Source of the DNA: Streptomyces antimycoticus
GTDB taxonomy: Bacteria; Actinomycetota; Actinomycetes; Streptomycetales; Streptomycetaceae
Length of the DNA: 64,000 nt
Direction of reading: 5' to 3'
Assembly (NCBI RefSeq): GCF_005405925.1
Contig: NZ_BJHV01000001.1
Location: 6,262,001 to 6,326,000, forward strand
The notes below the pieces were generated by a model. The model saw nothing but the letters and a program-made list of their open reading frames with translations, did not search any database and was not told the origin of the DNA. Shown here piece after piece: positions 25,870-33,026 of this stretch. The number at the start of each line of letters is the position of its first letter. Within the stretch, counting starts at the first letter, position 1. A program made the position numbers and the translations under genes.

Positions 25870-27069
25870 GTGAGCAGCAGTGGCCTCATCTACGCAGTCA
25901 TCGTCGGGGCCTGGGCCGCCTATTTGGTGCCGATGTGGCTTCGGAGGCAGGACGAGCTCAATGAGGCCCGTCCGACGGAACGCTTCAGCACCGCCATCCG
26001 GCTGCTGTCCGGACGGGCGGGCATGGAGCGCCGTTACGCCAAGAGCCGCGCGGACCTCGAGCGCCCCGGGGACCCGGCGGACGACCCCGCGGAGCGCACC
26101 GCCGAGGACGCGGACGCCCCCGCCGCAGGCGGCGCCCCCGCGGCCGGGCCGGGGCGCTACGTGGCCGACCCGGACGCGGTGACCGACGCGGTCGACGTCC
26201 GGGCCTTCGCCGACCCCGTAACCCTGCGCGCCCCCGCTCCCGCGGCCGCCGAAGCCCCCGCCGAGGCCGCGCCGGCACCGGCCGCCGGGGCAGCGAGCGG
26301 TGCGCGCGGCGCGGGCGGCACGGGAGGCGCGGGCGGCAGCGGAGGCTGGAGCGCGCTGGACCGTGGACGGCGCGCGCGAGTGCTCGCGCGCCGCCGCCGC
26401 ACCACCGTGATGCTCTTCCTCGCCTTCACCCTCGGCGCGATCGTCGCCGCCGTCGGTGGCCTGGCCTTCCTGTGGGCCCCGGGCATCCCGGCCATACTGC
26501 TGAGCGCCTATATCGCCTACCTCCGCGCCCAGGAGCGCCGCCGCTTCGCGTTCACCATGGACCAGCGCCACGCCGAGCAGGCCGCGCAGCGGCTGCGGGA
26601 GCGCCGCCCCCGGGCCCATCCGCCCGCCGAGAGCCGGACCGCCGGCGACGACCCCGCGGGCCCTCCCGCGCCGCCCGAGGCCGAGCCCGCCCCCGCACCG
26701 GTGCCCTCGCGGCACGCGGCCGGGCGCCGCGCGCTGGTCGAGCAGACCGATCACGCCGAGTGGGTGGACCAGGAGCGCGAGCGCGAGCGGGGCCCCGCCG
26801 CCGGGGCGGGCTGGGAGCCGGTGCCCGTCCCGCTGCCCACCTACGTCACCGCCCCCGTCGCCCCGCGCGCCACCGCCAGCGTCGACCTGGCCGCCCCCGA
26901 CGCGTGGAGCTCCGCCCGCTCCAGCACCGTCGACCCCACCGCCGCCCAGAGCCCCGCCCCGGCCCCGGACCCGGCCGCCACCCCGCCCCGCGGCGCCCGC
27001 GACCGCGGCCGCACTCCCCTCTTCGACCAGTACGCCGACGAGGACCGGCCGCGTGCTGCCAACGAGTGA
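25870..27069 (+). CDS. Glp receptor GlpR / SepX-type membrane protein
   Basis: A 399-residue protein. The first helix is SSSGLIYAVIVGAWAAYLVPMWL, immediately followed by a strongly conserved stretch (RRQDELNEARPTERFSTAIRLLSGR, residues about 25-49). An Ala/Pro/Asp-rich region follows, then a helix pair (TTVMLFLAFTLGAIVAAVGGLAFLWAPGIPAILLSAYIAYL, about 180-220) and a long disordered Pro/Ala tail. SepX of Streptomyces and GlpR of Corynebacterium act in septation with Glp and FtsZ (known from literature, from memory). GTG at 25870 is chosen: TACCGT ends six bases upstream (leaderless signature) and homologues start at this serine run. Confidence 0.82.
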   Translation: MSSSGLIYAVIVGAWAAYLVPMWLRRQDELNEARPTERFSTAIRLLSGRAGMERRYAKSRADLERPGDPADDPAERTAEDADAPAAGGAPAAGPGRYVADPDAVTDAVDVRAFADPVTLRAPAPAAAEAPAEAAPAPAAGAASGARGAGGTGGAGGSGGWSALDRGRRARVLARRRRTTVMLFLAFTLGAIVAAVGGLAFLWAPGIPAILLSAYIAYLRAQERRRFAFTMDQRHAEQAAQRLRERRPRAHPPAESRTAGDDPAGPPAPPEAEPAPAPVPSRHAAGRRALVEQTDHAEWVDQERERERGPAAGAGWEPVPVPLPTYVTAPVAPRATASVDLAAPDAWSSARSSTVDPTAAQSPAPAPDPAATPPRGARDRGRTPLFDQYADEDRPRAANE

Positions 27070-27144
27070 CGGGCCCTTCACTGACCAGCGAGGAACGGAT
27101 TACCAAGCACCCCGGAGGGGATGCTAGAGTTTCACTCGTTGCAA

Positions 27145-27218
27145 GGGCCTGTGGCGCAGACTGGTAGCGCACCTCGTTCGCATCGAGGGGGTCAGGGGTT
27201 CAAATCCCCTCAGGTCCA
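27145..27218 (+). tRNA. tRNA-Ala (anticodon CGC)
   Basis: A cloverleaf is readable by eye. Acceptor GGGCCTG pairs with CAGGTCC and shows the G3-U70 pair that is the alanine identity element. Anticodon stem CCTCG/CGAGG holds the loop TTCGCAT, giving anticodon CGC (codon GCG). The T-arm is AGGGG-TTCAAAT-CCCCT. The 3' CCA is not fully encoded (ACC then G). An accessory region begins immediately downstream. Confidence 0.95.
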
Positions 27219-27249
27219 CCGCACGACTGTTCTTGAGTCAGCTCGGGGG

Positions 27250-28640
27250 CGGTTGACGAGATCCCGGCGATCATGATGATCGCGCGGGGTCTTTGTCGTT
27301 TCCGGGGGCTGTTCGAGGGTCTTCGGGGTGGTGGACGGCGGCGAACCTTGCGGTCGGCTGTGTCGCCGCCTCGTTTTCTCCGCTGTGCGCAGTACGGCCG
27401 GCCCCGGGATACCGGGGCCGGCCGTGGGCATGTGCTGTTCTGCCTGCTCAGCGTTTTGGGGTGGGTGGCGGTGGCTGTGCGTTCCGTGCGGGTGGATTCG
27501 TCCTTGCGGCAGACCGGGGGCAGTTCGACCGCTGGTGGCGGGTCGAGCCACTCGTTCTGCGGAAGTTGGACGGTGGGCCGTGCGGCGGGCATGTGGGGGC
27601 AGGCGAGAGAGCCGTCGATGAGCAGGGCTCCCTGCCGGCTGCCCTGTGGTCCACGGTCTTGGGTCTTGTCGTCCAGGGCCGGCCGGTAGCCGAGGCGGCG
27701 TACGGGAACCTGGAAATGCTCAGGAGAGCAGCCGGTGTAGGCGCGGTCGGCAGCACAGGTGCCTGTCGGCAGCCCGAGTCAGGCCAGTTCCTCCAGGGCG
27801 ATGACCGCGTTGCGGCCGATACGGACGGTGGGGGTGTCCAGGACCAGGCCGACGCACATCTGCGGGTAGGCGGTCGGCTTGCCCACAGGCTCGCCGGGGC
27901 GGCGGCGGTGGGCCGCGACCACGAAGCCGGCGCTGTAGCCGAAGGTGCCCTCCCCGCAGGCCGCTGTAGTGCCAGCCCGCGGTGATCTCCACCGACGCGG
28001 TCTGGGTTCGGTCGCCGGCGGGAACAGCCTGAACAGGGATCGAGGTCGCGTCCACGCCGACGTCTCCCCGCCGGCCGCGCAGGTATCCGCGGGCCTTCGC
28101 GAGACGGACCGGGGTGAGGACCAGTTGGCTGGCCAGCAGTTGGAGCCGTTCGGCTGCCTGCCTGCCCGAAGGGACGTCCCAGGCGTCCGTGTAGGCGTGG
28201 GCGATCTCCTGGGGCAGACGCGAACGGCGGTCGCAGCGGGCCGGGTCGAGGAGGGCGGTGATGCGATCGAAGCCCCGGGAGAGGCGGCGGCTGGCCGCGA
28301 TGCGCTCCCGCGCCGTCACCGGGGGCTCCTCGGGGATGCCCAGCCAGGTCCGTGCTCTGGGCTCAAGTCGGAAGTGGAGGATGCGCCAGGCTCCGGCGAG
28401 GTGGCGCGGCCGGTGAAGTACGCGGCCAGCAGCAGCCCGGTCGGCACCGTCCGCGGACGCGCCCCTGCCGGGCTCGGCCGTCCCACCGGGAGTTCTTCCA
28501 GCGGCTGGGGCACGCCGGACCGGTCCAGCAGGGTCAGGAGCTGGCCGACTCTGGAGTCCTCGATCTTGGTGATCTTGCCCGGGCGGATGCGTGGCCGCAG
28601 GGCTCGGGCGGCCGTCTGGTCCGCCGCCGGGCGGGGCATC
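27250..28640 (-). pseudogene. Degenerate DDE-type transposase
   Basis: Pieces of one transposase lie in order in different frames. The N-terminal part is near 28316-28640 (SRVGQLLTLLDRSGVPQPLEELPVG, LLLAAYFTGRA). The middle is at 27960-28319 (AHAYTDAWDVPSGRQAAERLQLLASQL, then GVDATSIPVQAVPAGDRTQ with the first catalytic Asp). After frame changes come TFGYSAGFVVAAHRRRPGEP, YPQMCVGLVLDTPTV, then AADRAYTGCSPEHFQVPVRRLGYRPALDD and a C-terminal tail to about 27250. At least three frame disruptions are present. It resembles the IS transposases common in Streptomyces, but I could not identify terminal inverted repeats. It is inactive. Confidence 0.65.
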
Positions 28641-28925
28641 ATCGGCGGTGGCCGTGCAGCAGTCGGAGTACCTCCTTCCTGGGTAGAGGCCGGACCCACT
28701 GGTGGTAGGGGGCGAGCCCGGCGGGCGAGGTCATCCCGGCTGCCGTGGCGACGACGGCCGGGCTGATGCCTGTGGCCAGCAGGTTCACGATCCAGGTCGA
28801 CCGCAGCCGCCGCGCCGACAGTGCCGGCAGCCCGTTGGGCGGCCGGTGGCGGGCCGGACCGGCTGACAACCGGTCCAGCACCGAACTGTCCTTGGCACCG
28901 GCGTTGGACGTCAGGGCCTCAACGT
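28639..28925 (-). pseudogene. C-terminal fragment of a tyrosine recombinase/integrase-like protein
   Basis: The reading frame resembles the last part of a phage-type integrase: NAGAKDSSVLDRLSAG, RRLRSTWIVNLLATGISPAVVATAAGM, then LAPYHQWV, where a nucleophilic tyrosine would sit. No catalytic upstream half is present in any frame, so it is a remnant. Adjacent to the tRNA gene and the dead transposase, it suggests that mobile-element insertion created this island. Confidence 0.5.
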
Positions 28926-29006
28926 TTGCGCGGCCTGGCCGGTAAGCGCCCTGTCAGGCGGAGTGGACGTAGAGCCGGTCCTGGCGAGAAGCGCATACTG
29001 CACCGT

Positions 29007-29747
29007 GTGGCGACGTACAACAGCATCGGTGCGACCTACGCTCACACCCGGCGACCGGATCGCCGAATCGCCGGCAGGATCCATCAAGCCCTCGGTGGTG
29101 CTGCCACCGTGATCAACGTAGGAGCCGGTACCGGCTCCTACGAACCGTTACAAACAGTGCTGGCTGTTGAACCCAGCTCAGTGATGATCGCTCAGCGCCC
29201 GACCGGATCCGCACCGGCCCTGGAAGCATCCGCGGAGTCGATCCCCCTCGCTGACGACTCGGCCGATGCCGTGATGGCCCTCCTGACCGTGCACCACTGG
29301 AGCGACCTGGAAGCCGGCATCGGTGAACTCCTGCGCATCGCCCGGCAGCGGATCGTCATCCTCACCTTCGACCCCGACATCAACCACAGGTTCTGGCTGC
29401 TGGAGGAGTACCTGCCCGAAGCAGCCGCGTTCGACGACTCACGAGCCGTCGCGGTCGACCGCCTGGTCACGCTGCTGGGAGGTGCCCGCATCGAAACCGT
29501 CCCCATCCCGCACGACTGCACCGACGGATTCCTCGCCGCCTTCTGGCGTCGGCCCGAGGCGTACCTCGACCCGGAAGTGCGGGCCGGTATCTCGCTGTTC
29601 GCCCAGACCGGAGACGAGGCCCTCCAACCAGGCTTGGCCCGCTTGTCCGACGACCTGTCCTCCGGCCGGTGGCACCAGCGCCATGCCGACCTGCTCGATC
29701 GCGAAGCACTCGATGTTGGCTACCGGCTTCTCGTAGCCCACCTGTAA
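29007..29747 (+). CDS. Class I SAM-dependent methyltransferase
   Basis: A 246-residue Rossmann methyltransferase. Motif I is TVINVGAGTGSYEP (residues about 33-46), motif II carries the acidic LAVEPSSVMI, and motif IV-like VMALLTVHHWSDLEAGI follows EASAESIPLADDSADAV. The GTG at 29007 (VATYNSIGATYAHTRRPD) is chosen because this YxxxGxxYAxxRxPD opening is typical of UbiE/COQ5-like enzymes. The longer frame upstream is unconserved-looking. It sits inside the accessory island before the arsenic genes. Whether it acts on arsenite or an organic substrate cannot be told; it lacks an obvious ArsM cysteine set. Confidence 0.78.
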   Translation: MATYNSIGATYAHTRRPDRRIAGRIHQALGGAATVINVGAGTGSYEPLQTVLAVEPSSVMIAQRPTGSAPALEASAESIPLADDSADAVMALLTVHHWSDLEAGIGELLRIARQRIVILTFDPDINHRFWLLEEYLPEAAAFDDSRAVAVDRLVTLLGGARIETVPIPHDCTDGFLAAFWRRPEAYLDPEVRAGISLFAQTGDEALQPGLARLSDDLSSGRWHQRHADLLDREALDVGYRLLVAHL

Positions 29748-29749
29748 AC

Positions 29750-29900
29750 CAGGCGAATCGTCTGACTGCGATCGTCCCGCCCGGCACCCGTGCATGACGC
29801 ACAGCGTTCGTCATCAGCTCGGACAGCACCAACAGCGCGACCTCTTCGACCGCGATCAGCCCCCAACCAGCCGGAGCCGTATCTGACTTCGCGGCTTTCG
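29750..29900 (-). pseudogene. Fragment of an RsbW/HATPase_c anti-sigma-type protein
   Basis: Only the N-box neighbourhood survives: GWGLIAVEEVALLVLSELMTNAVRHARVPGG, typical of Streptomyces ATP-binding regulatory proteins. The G1/G2 boxes and the proper N-terminus are absent, and it runs into unrelated sequence on both sides. It is a decayed remnant in the island. Confidence 0.6.
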
Positions 29901-30410
29901 TCAGGTGACCCTCGGGCTTCGTCTCTCGATGAGGACGACGTCCCGCCATAGGCCGTGGTGGCGGCCAATGCGTTCGCGGGTGCCGATGACACGGAAGCCG
30001 GCGCGCTGGTGCAGGGCGAGGCTTGCGGTGTTCTCGGGGAAGATGCCGGATTGGATGGTCCAGATGCCTGCCGCTTCCGTGGAGGTGATCAGCGCGTCCA
30101 GAAGTGCGAGACCGACCCCTTGGCCGCGCGCTGCCGGGTGAACGTAGACGGAGTGTTCGACGACACCGGCGTACGCGCAGCGGTCGGACACCTTCGTGGC
30201 GGCGACCCAGCCGAGCACGCGTCCGTCGTGGTTCACCGCGACGTGTCGGTGGTCCGCGAGTTTGGCGATGTCGAAGGCTTCCCAGCGGGGTGCGGTGGTC
30301 TCGAAGGTGGCGTTCCGTTCGTCGATGCCGAGTTGGTAGATCGCCAGGACCTCATCGGCGTGTTCGGCGGTCAGGCCGGTGATGCGGATTGTCTCGGCGT
30401 GAAGGGTCAC
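29901..30410 (-). CDS. arsN1: GNAT N-acetyltransferase, ArsN1 (arsinothricin/phosphinothricin) type
   Basis: A 169-residue Pat/Bar-like acetyltransferase. Motifs: EVLAIYQLGIDERNATFETTAP at the N-terminus, GWVAATKVSDRCAYAGVVEHSVYVHPAARGQGVGLALLDALI (acetyl-CoA binding R-x-x-G-x-G/A), and the terminal HQRAGFRVIGTRERIGRHHGLWRDVVLIER, all characteristic of phosphinothricin-type acetyltransferases. Its start overlaps the arsC stop by four bases, and the operon context (arsR-arsC-arsN) marks it as the ArsN1 subtype that acetylates the antibiotic arsinothricin. That specificity is inference. The alternative is a general phosphinothricin acetyltransferase. Confidence 0.82.
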   Translation of the reverse strand: MTLHAETIRITGLTAEHADEVLAIYQLGIDERNATFETTAPRWEAFDIAKLADHRHVAVNHDGRVLGWVAATKVSDRCAYAGVVEHSVYVHPAARGQGVGLALLDALITSTEAAGIWTIQSGIFPENTASLALHQRAGFRVIGTRERIGRHHGLWRDVVLIERRSPRVT

Positions 30411-30835
30411 CCGCGGCCTCCAGCCGTGAGTTCACCGACGAGGCTCTGAACGCGGGCCCGGATCTCGTCGCGGATGGGCCGTACTGCCGCAACACCCTGC
30501 CCGGCCGGATCGTCGAGCTTCCAGTCGAGGTAGGTCTTGCCGGGGAAGTAGGGGCAGGCGTCGCCGCAGCCCATGGTGATGACCACGTCCGAGGCTTGCA
30601 TGGCTTCGGCGGTCAGCACCTTCGGGATTTCTGCCGCGATGTCGATGCCGACTTCCGCCATGGCTTCCACTACGGCGGGGTTGACGTGCTCGGCGGGTGC
30701 CGAACCGGCGGAGCGGACTTCGACGCGGTCGCCCGCGAGGTGGGCGAGGAAGGCGGCGGCCATCTGGGAGCGGCCCGCGTTGTGGACGCAGACGAACAGC
30801 ACGGACGGCAGCTCGGCGGTCTGGGGGTCAGACAC
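30407..30835 (-). CDS. arsC: Arsenate reductase ArsC (low-molecular-weight phosphatase fold)
   Basis: A 142-residue LMW-PTP-type arsenate reductase. The catalytic P-loop VCVHNAGRSQMAAAF (CX5R) is at residues 14-29. The shuttle cysteines lie in MGCGDACPYFPGKTYLDWKLDDP (about 80-102). The protein turns arsenate into arsenite, using thioredoxin or mycothiol-linked electrons depending on subtype. It lies 39 bases behind arsR and overlaps arsN1. No arsenite efflux gene (acr3 or arsB) follows in this window, which is unusual because its product arsenite still needs disposal. Confidence 0.93.
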   Translation of the reverse strand: MSDPQTAELPSVLFVCVHNAGRSQMAAAFLAHLAGDRVEVRSAGSAPAEHVNPAVVEAMAEVGIDIAAEIPKVLTAEAMQASDVVITMGCGDACPYFPGKTYLDWKLDDPAGQGVAAVRPIRDEIRARVQSLVGELTAGGRG

Positions 30836-30874
30836 GGGCGGAACCTTCCTGGGCGGGAGCCTGCTCGGCGGTCA

Positions 30875-31276
30875 TCAGGCGTCCCGCGCCGTTCCAGCCG
30901 GCTCGGGCAGGGGCTGCCCGGCGGGGCGGGTGAGGATCCCGGCGAGCCGGTCGGTCATCTCCGGCAGCAGCCAGTAATAGACCCAGGTGCCCCGGCGCTC
31001 GCAGTCGATCAGCCCGGCCTGCCGCAGCAGCTTCAGGTGATGGGAGATCGTCGGCTGCGACAGATCGAAGGCAGGGGTCAGGTCGCATACACACACCTCG
31101 CCTCCGGCCCGGGAGGCGATCATCGACAGCAGCCGCAGCCGGATCGGATCGCCCAGCGCCTTGAATACCTTCGCCAGCTCGATGGACTGTGCCTCGTCCA
31201 GGGGAGCGGTCAGCAGTCCTGGGCAGCAGGCGTCGGTGCCGTCCTGGCCGAGCACCGCAAGCTCTTGTTTCGACAT
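30875..31276 (-). CDS. arsR: ArsR-family arsenite-responsive repressor
   Basis: A 133-residue SmtB/ArsR winged helix. The metal-site cysteines are CVCDL (EVCVCDLTPAF, residues about 67-77), at the start of the alpha-3 helix, with a further CC pair near residue 16 (TDACCPGLL). The recognition helix is LSQPTISHHLKLLRQAGLIDCERRGTWVYYWL. ATG at 31276 (MSKQELAVLG) is preferred over the longer upstream frame because CAATAT ends six bases before it (leaderless pattern). It is divergent from arsI over a shared operator. Confidence 0.9.
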   Translation of the reverse strand: MSKQELAVLGQDGTDACCPGLLTAPLDEAQSIELAKVFKALGDPIRLRLLSMIASRAGGEVCVCDLTPAFDLSQPTISHHLKLLRQAGLIDCERRGTWVYYWLLPEMTDRLAGILTRPAGQPLPEPAGTARDA

Positions 31277-31280
31277 GCTT

Positions 31281-31345
31281 CTATATTGACGTTCTTCGAT
31301 CCAGAGCGCAATATTGCATCGAAGAGCACATCGAAGAACATCGAT
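31281..31345. promoter_or_regulatory. Divergent ars promoters with ArsR operators
   Basis: Rightward TTGACG (31286-31291), 17 bases, CAATAT (31309-31314). A mirror-image leftward pair is formed by TTGCGC and CAATAT. GTTCTTCGAT (31291-31300) and ATCGAAGAAC (31330-31339) form a perfect 10-bp inverted repeat, and ATCGA-N6-TCGAT (31330-31345) is a second palindrome. These are good ArsR sites covering both promoters. Confidence 0.7.
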
Positions 31346-31368
31346 ACAACCCGATGGGAGCACTCGTC

Positions 31369-31836
31369 ATGTCTCGTGTGCAGCTCGCCCTGAACGTGCC
31401 CGACCTCGAAGCCTCGGTGGCGTTCTACTCCAAGCTCTTCGGCGTCGAGCCCGCCAAGCGCCGTCCCGGATACGCCAACTTCGCGATCACCGAGCCGCCG
31501 CTCAAGCTCGTCCTGGTCGAGGGCGAGGCGGAGCAGGAGACGCGGCTGGATCACCTCGGCGTCGAGGTGGCGTCCACCGACCAGGTCACCGCCGCCACCG
31601 ACCGTCTCAAGGGTGCGGGGCTCGCCACCTTCGAGGAGAACGACACCTCCTGCTGCTATGCCCTCCAGGACAAGGTCTGGGTCCACGGTCCCGGCAAGGA
31701 GCCCTGGGAGGTCTACGTCGTCAAGGGTGACGCTGATCAGATGGGCAAGAGCGTGGCACTCGACACAGTCGACGCCTGCTGTGCAAGCGAGCCTGCCCCG
31801 GCGGAGGCCGTCACGAGCGGCGGACGCCGAGCCTGA
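31369..31836 (+). CDS. arsI: ArsI/CadI-type VOC-family C-As lyase
   Basis: A 155-residue vicinal-oxygen-chelate dioxygenase. The opening SRVQLALNVPDLEASVAFYSKLFG carries the first metal ligand (Gln), RLDHLGVEV the His, and EPWEVYVVKGD the Glu. A vicinal cysteine pair in NDTSCCYALQDKVW is the arsenic-binding signature of ArsI, which removes the organic group from trivalent organoarsenicals with Fe(II) and O2. Cd-induced CadI is the same family. A C-terminal VDACC pair may add thiols. The start at 31369 has GGGAG at good spacing; the ATG five codons upstream is less likely. Confidence 0.88.
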   Translation: MSRVQLALNVPDLEASVAFYSKLFGVEPAKRRPGYANFAITEPPLKLVLVEGEAEQETRLDHLGVEVASTDQVTAATDRLKGAGLATFEENDTSCCYALQDKVWVHGPGKEPWEVYVVKGDADQMGKSVALDTVDACCASEPAPAEAVTSGGRRA

Positions 31837-31890
31837 CGGCGAGCCGCGCAGGCGCCTCCCTCATGGTCGATGCATGGGAGGTCCGGCGCC

Positions 31891-32229
31891 ATGACCGTCG
31901 CGGTCGGTGCGGGACTCTCCCTAGCGGTCCTGCCGACCGGGTCGGCCAGTGCCGCCGAAGACCTTCAGGTGCGGTGCAACGACATCCCCGGCTTGGTGGA
32001 CGCGATCAACCAGGTCATCGACAACACCCCGGACAACCGCGCCCCGAAGGAAGCGTCCCTGGCCGCGCCAACCGCACCGCCACGATGGACGCGCCCCCGA
32101 CGCGGGAACTCCTGCCAGGCGACGACATCAAAGACTCCGAGTGAGCTGAGCCTCAAAGGAGACCCCGCCGGGGAAATCCGGCGGGGGCTTGCGGGGAGTG
32201 GTGTCAGGCGGATCGGTTTTCCGCGCTGA
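31891..32229 (+). pseudogene. Remnant of a small secreted protein
   Basis: The ATG at 31891 opens a plausible signal peptide (TVAVGAGLSLAVLPTGSASA-AE) followed by VRCNDIPGLVDAINQVIDN, which resembles the start of beta-helix or polymorphic exported proteins. The frame then changes to arginine/proline-rich sequence without domain character. An overlapping frame ends RELLPGDDIKDSE at 32144. I see no complete domain, so it is probably a broken gene at the island's edge. Confidence 0.35.
32163..32186. terminator. Hairpin terminator
   Basis: A nine-pair stem CCCCGCCGG/CCGGCGGGG with a six-base loop, followed by GCTTGC. It lies 17 bases beyond the dps stop and serves dps (leftward) and possibly the rightward remnant. 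Confidence 0.8.
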
Positions 32230-32704
32230 CCATCCAGGCGTGCTTCTCCAGGGCATCGATGATCGCGTGCAGCAGGTCGGCCGTGGAGGGGTCCTCGTTG
32301 TCGATCTGGTCGTGGCGGGTGCGCAGGGTGTCGACGGTGGTGCGCAGGCGCGTGGTGATGAGGTCGACAACGGTGCTCACGTTCACCTCTCCCGCCGGGA
32401 ACGCGGGGAGCGTGGTGGTCGCCGCGACGGTGTCGGAGCGGCCGTCCGGCACGGTCGCGAGGGCGCGCATGCGCTCGGCGATGGTGTCGGCCGACTCCCG
32501 GGCGTCGTCCACGATCTGATCCAGCTGCAGATGCAGGTCCCGGAAGTTGTGGCCGACCAGGTTCCAGTGGGCCTGCTTCCCCTGGAGGTGCAGTTCGACG
32601 AGATCCACCACGATCTGCTGCAACGCCTGGGCGAACTGCGGCGAGGCCGTGAATCCGGCGGCATCGGTCTCCGAGCGTCGGGAACCGCCGGCAGAAGCGG
32701 GCAT
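32204..32704 (-). CDS. dps: Dps-family ferritin-like DNA-protection protein
   Basis: A 166-residue Dps. The ferroxidase ligands are visible in KQAHWNLVGHNFRDLHLQLDQIVDDARESADTIAERM (residues about 42-79: His, His, Asp, Asp and Glu of the dimer-interface site). Four-helix-bundle lengths are normal. It oxidises and stores iron with peroxide and may bind DNA during stress. ATG at 32704 has AAGGAGAC at seven bases, whereas the upstream start in the same frame lacks one. The neighbouring accessory island ends just before it. Confidence 0.92.
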   Translation of the reverse strand: MPASAGGSRRSETDAAGFTASPQFAQALQQIVVDLVELHLQGKQAHWNLVGHNFRDLHLQLDQIVDDARESADTIAERMRALATVPDGRSDTVAATTTLPAFPAGEVNVSTVVDLITTRLRTTVDTLRTRHDQIDNEDPSTADLLHAIIDALEKHAWMVSAENRSA

Positions 32705-33026
32705 GGCGTGTCTCCTTCGAAGCGTCACGGCACGGCAGGCCCCTGGGACAGAAGGCCCGACGTCCTATGGGATCAAGCCTATGGAGGTCTCTCTCCGCCG
32801 CCACTGCGCCTGATCCAGTCGGGTGGGCACCGGGGATCGGCGATGTCATGGAATCGTGCTGACCGCGTTCGTGTTTGGTGCGGGCCGGGGGACAGGTGAT
32901 GGCGCAGGCCAGGGGCGCGGGCATAGTAGATGCCCTGTCCAGTGGCTTCGTGGCGTGAAAACGCCGTAGGGCAGACGCAACACAGCACAGCACAACAACT
33001 GCACCACAACAGGGGGATAAGGCTCC
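32705..33026. other. Intergenic region between dps and protease
   Basis: A 322-base divergent control region with no credible gene. It contains CCTATGG twice with a 14-base period (32764-32784) upstream of dps, and a CACA/ACAAC-rich stretch (32980-33012) leading to the protease start. No convincing stress-sigma promoter was recognised. Confidence 0.5.

Noticed and set aside
28998..29010. ATG-initiated longer methyltransferase starting at 28821
   Set aside because: The added 62 residues look like antisense integrase DNA; the family N-terminus begins at GTG 29007.
27200..31860. Direct repeat of the tRNA-Ala 3' end marking an attachment site
   Set aside because: I looked by eye for a copy of the AATCCCCTCAGGTCC block and saw none, so no att site is claimed.
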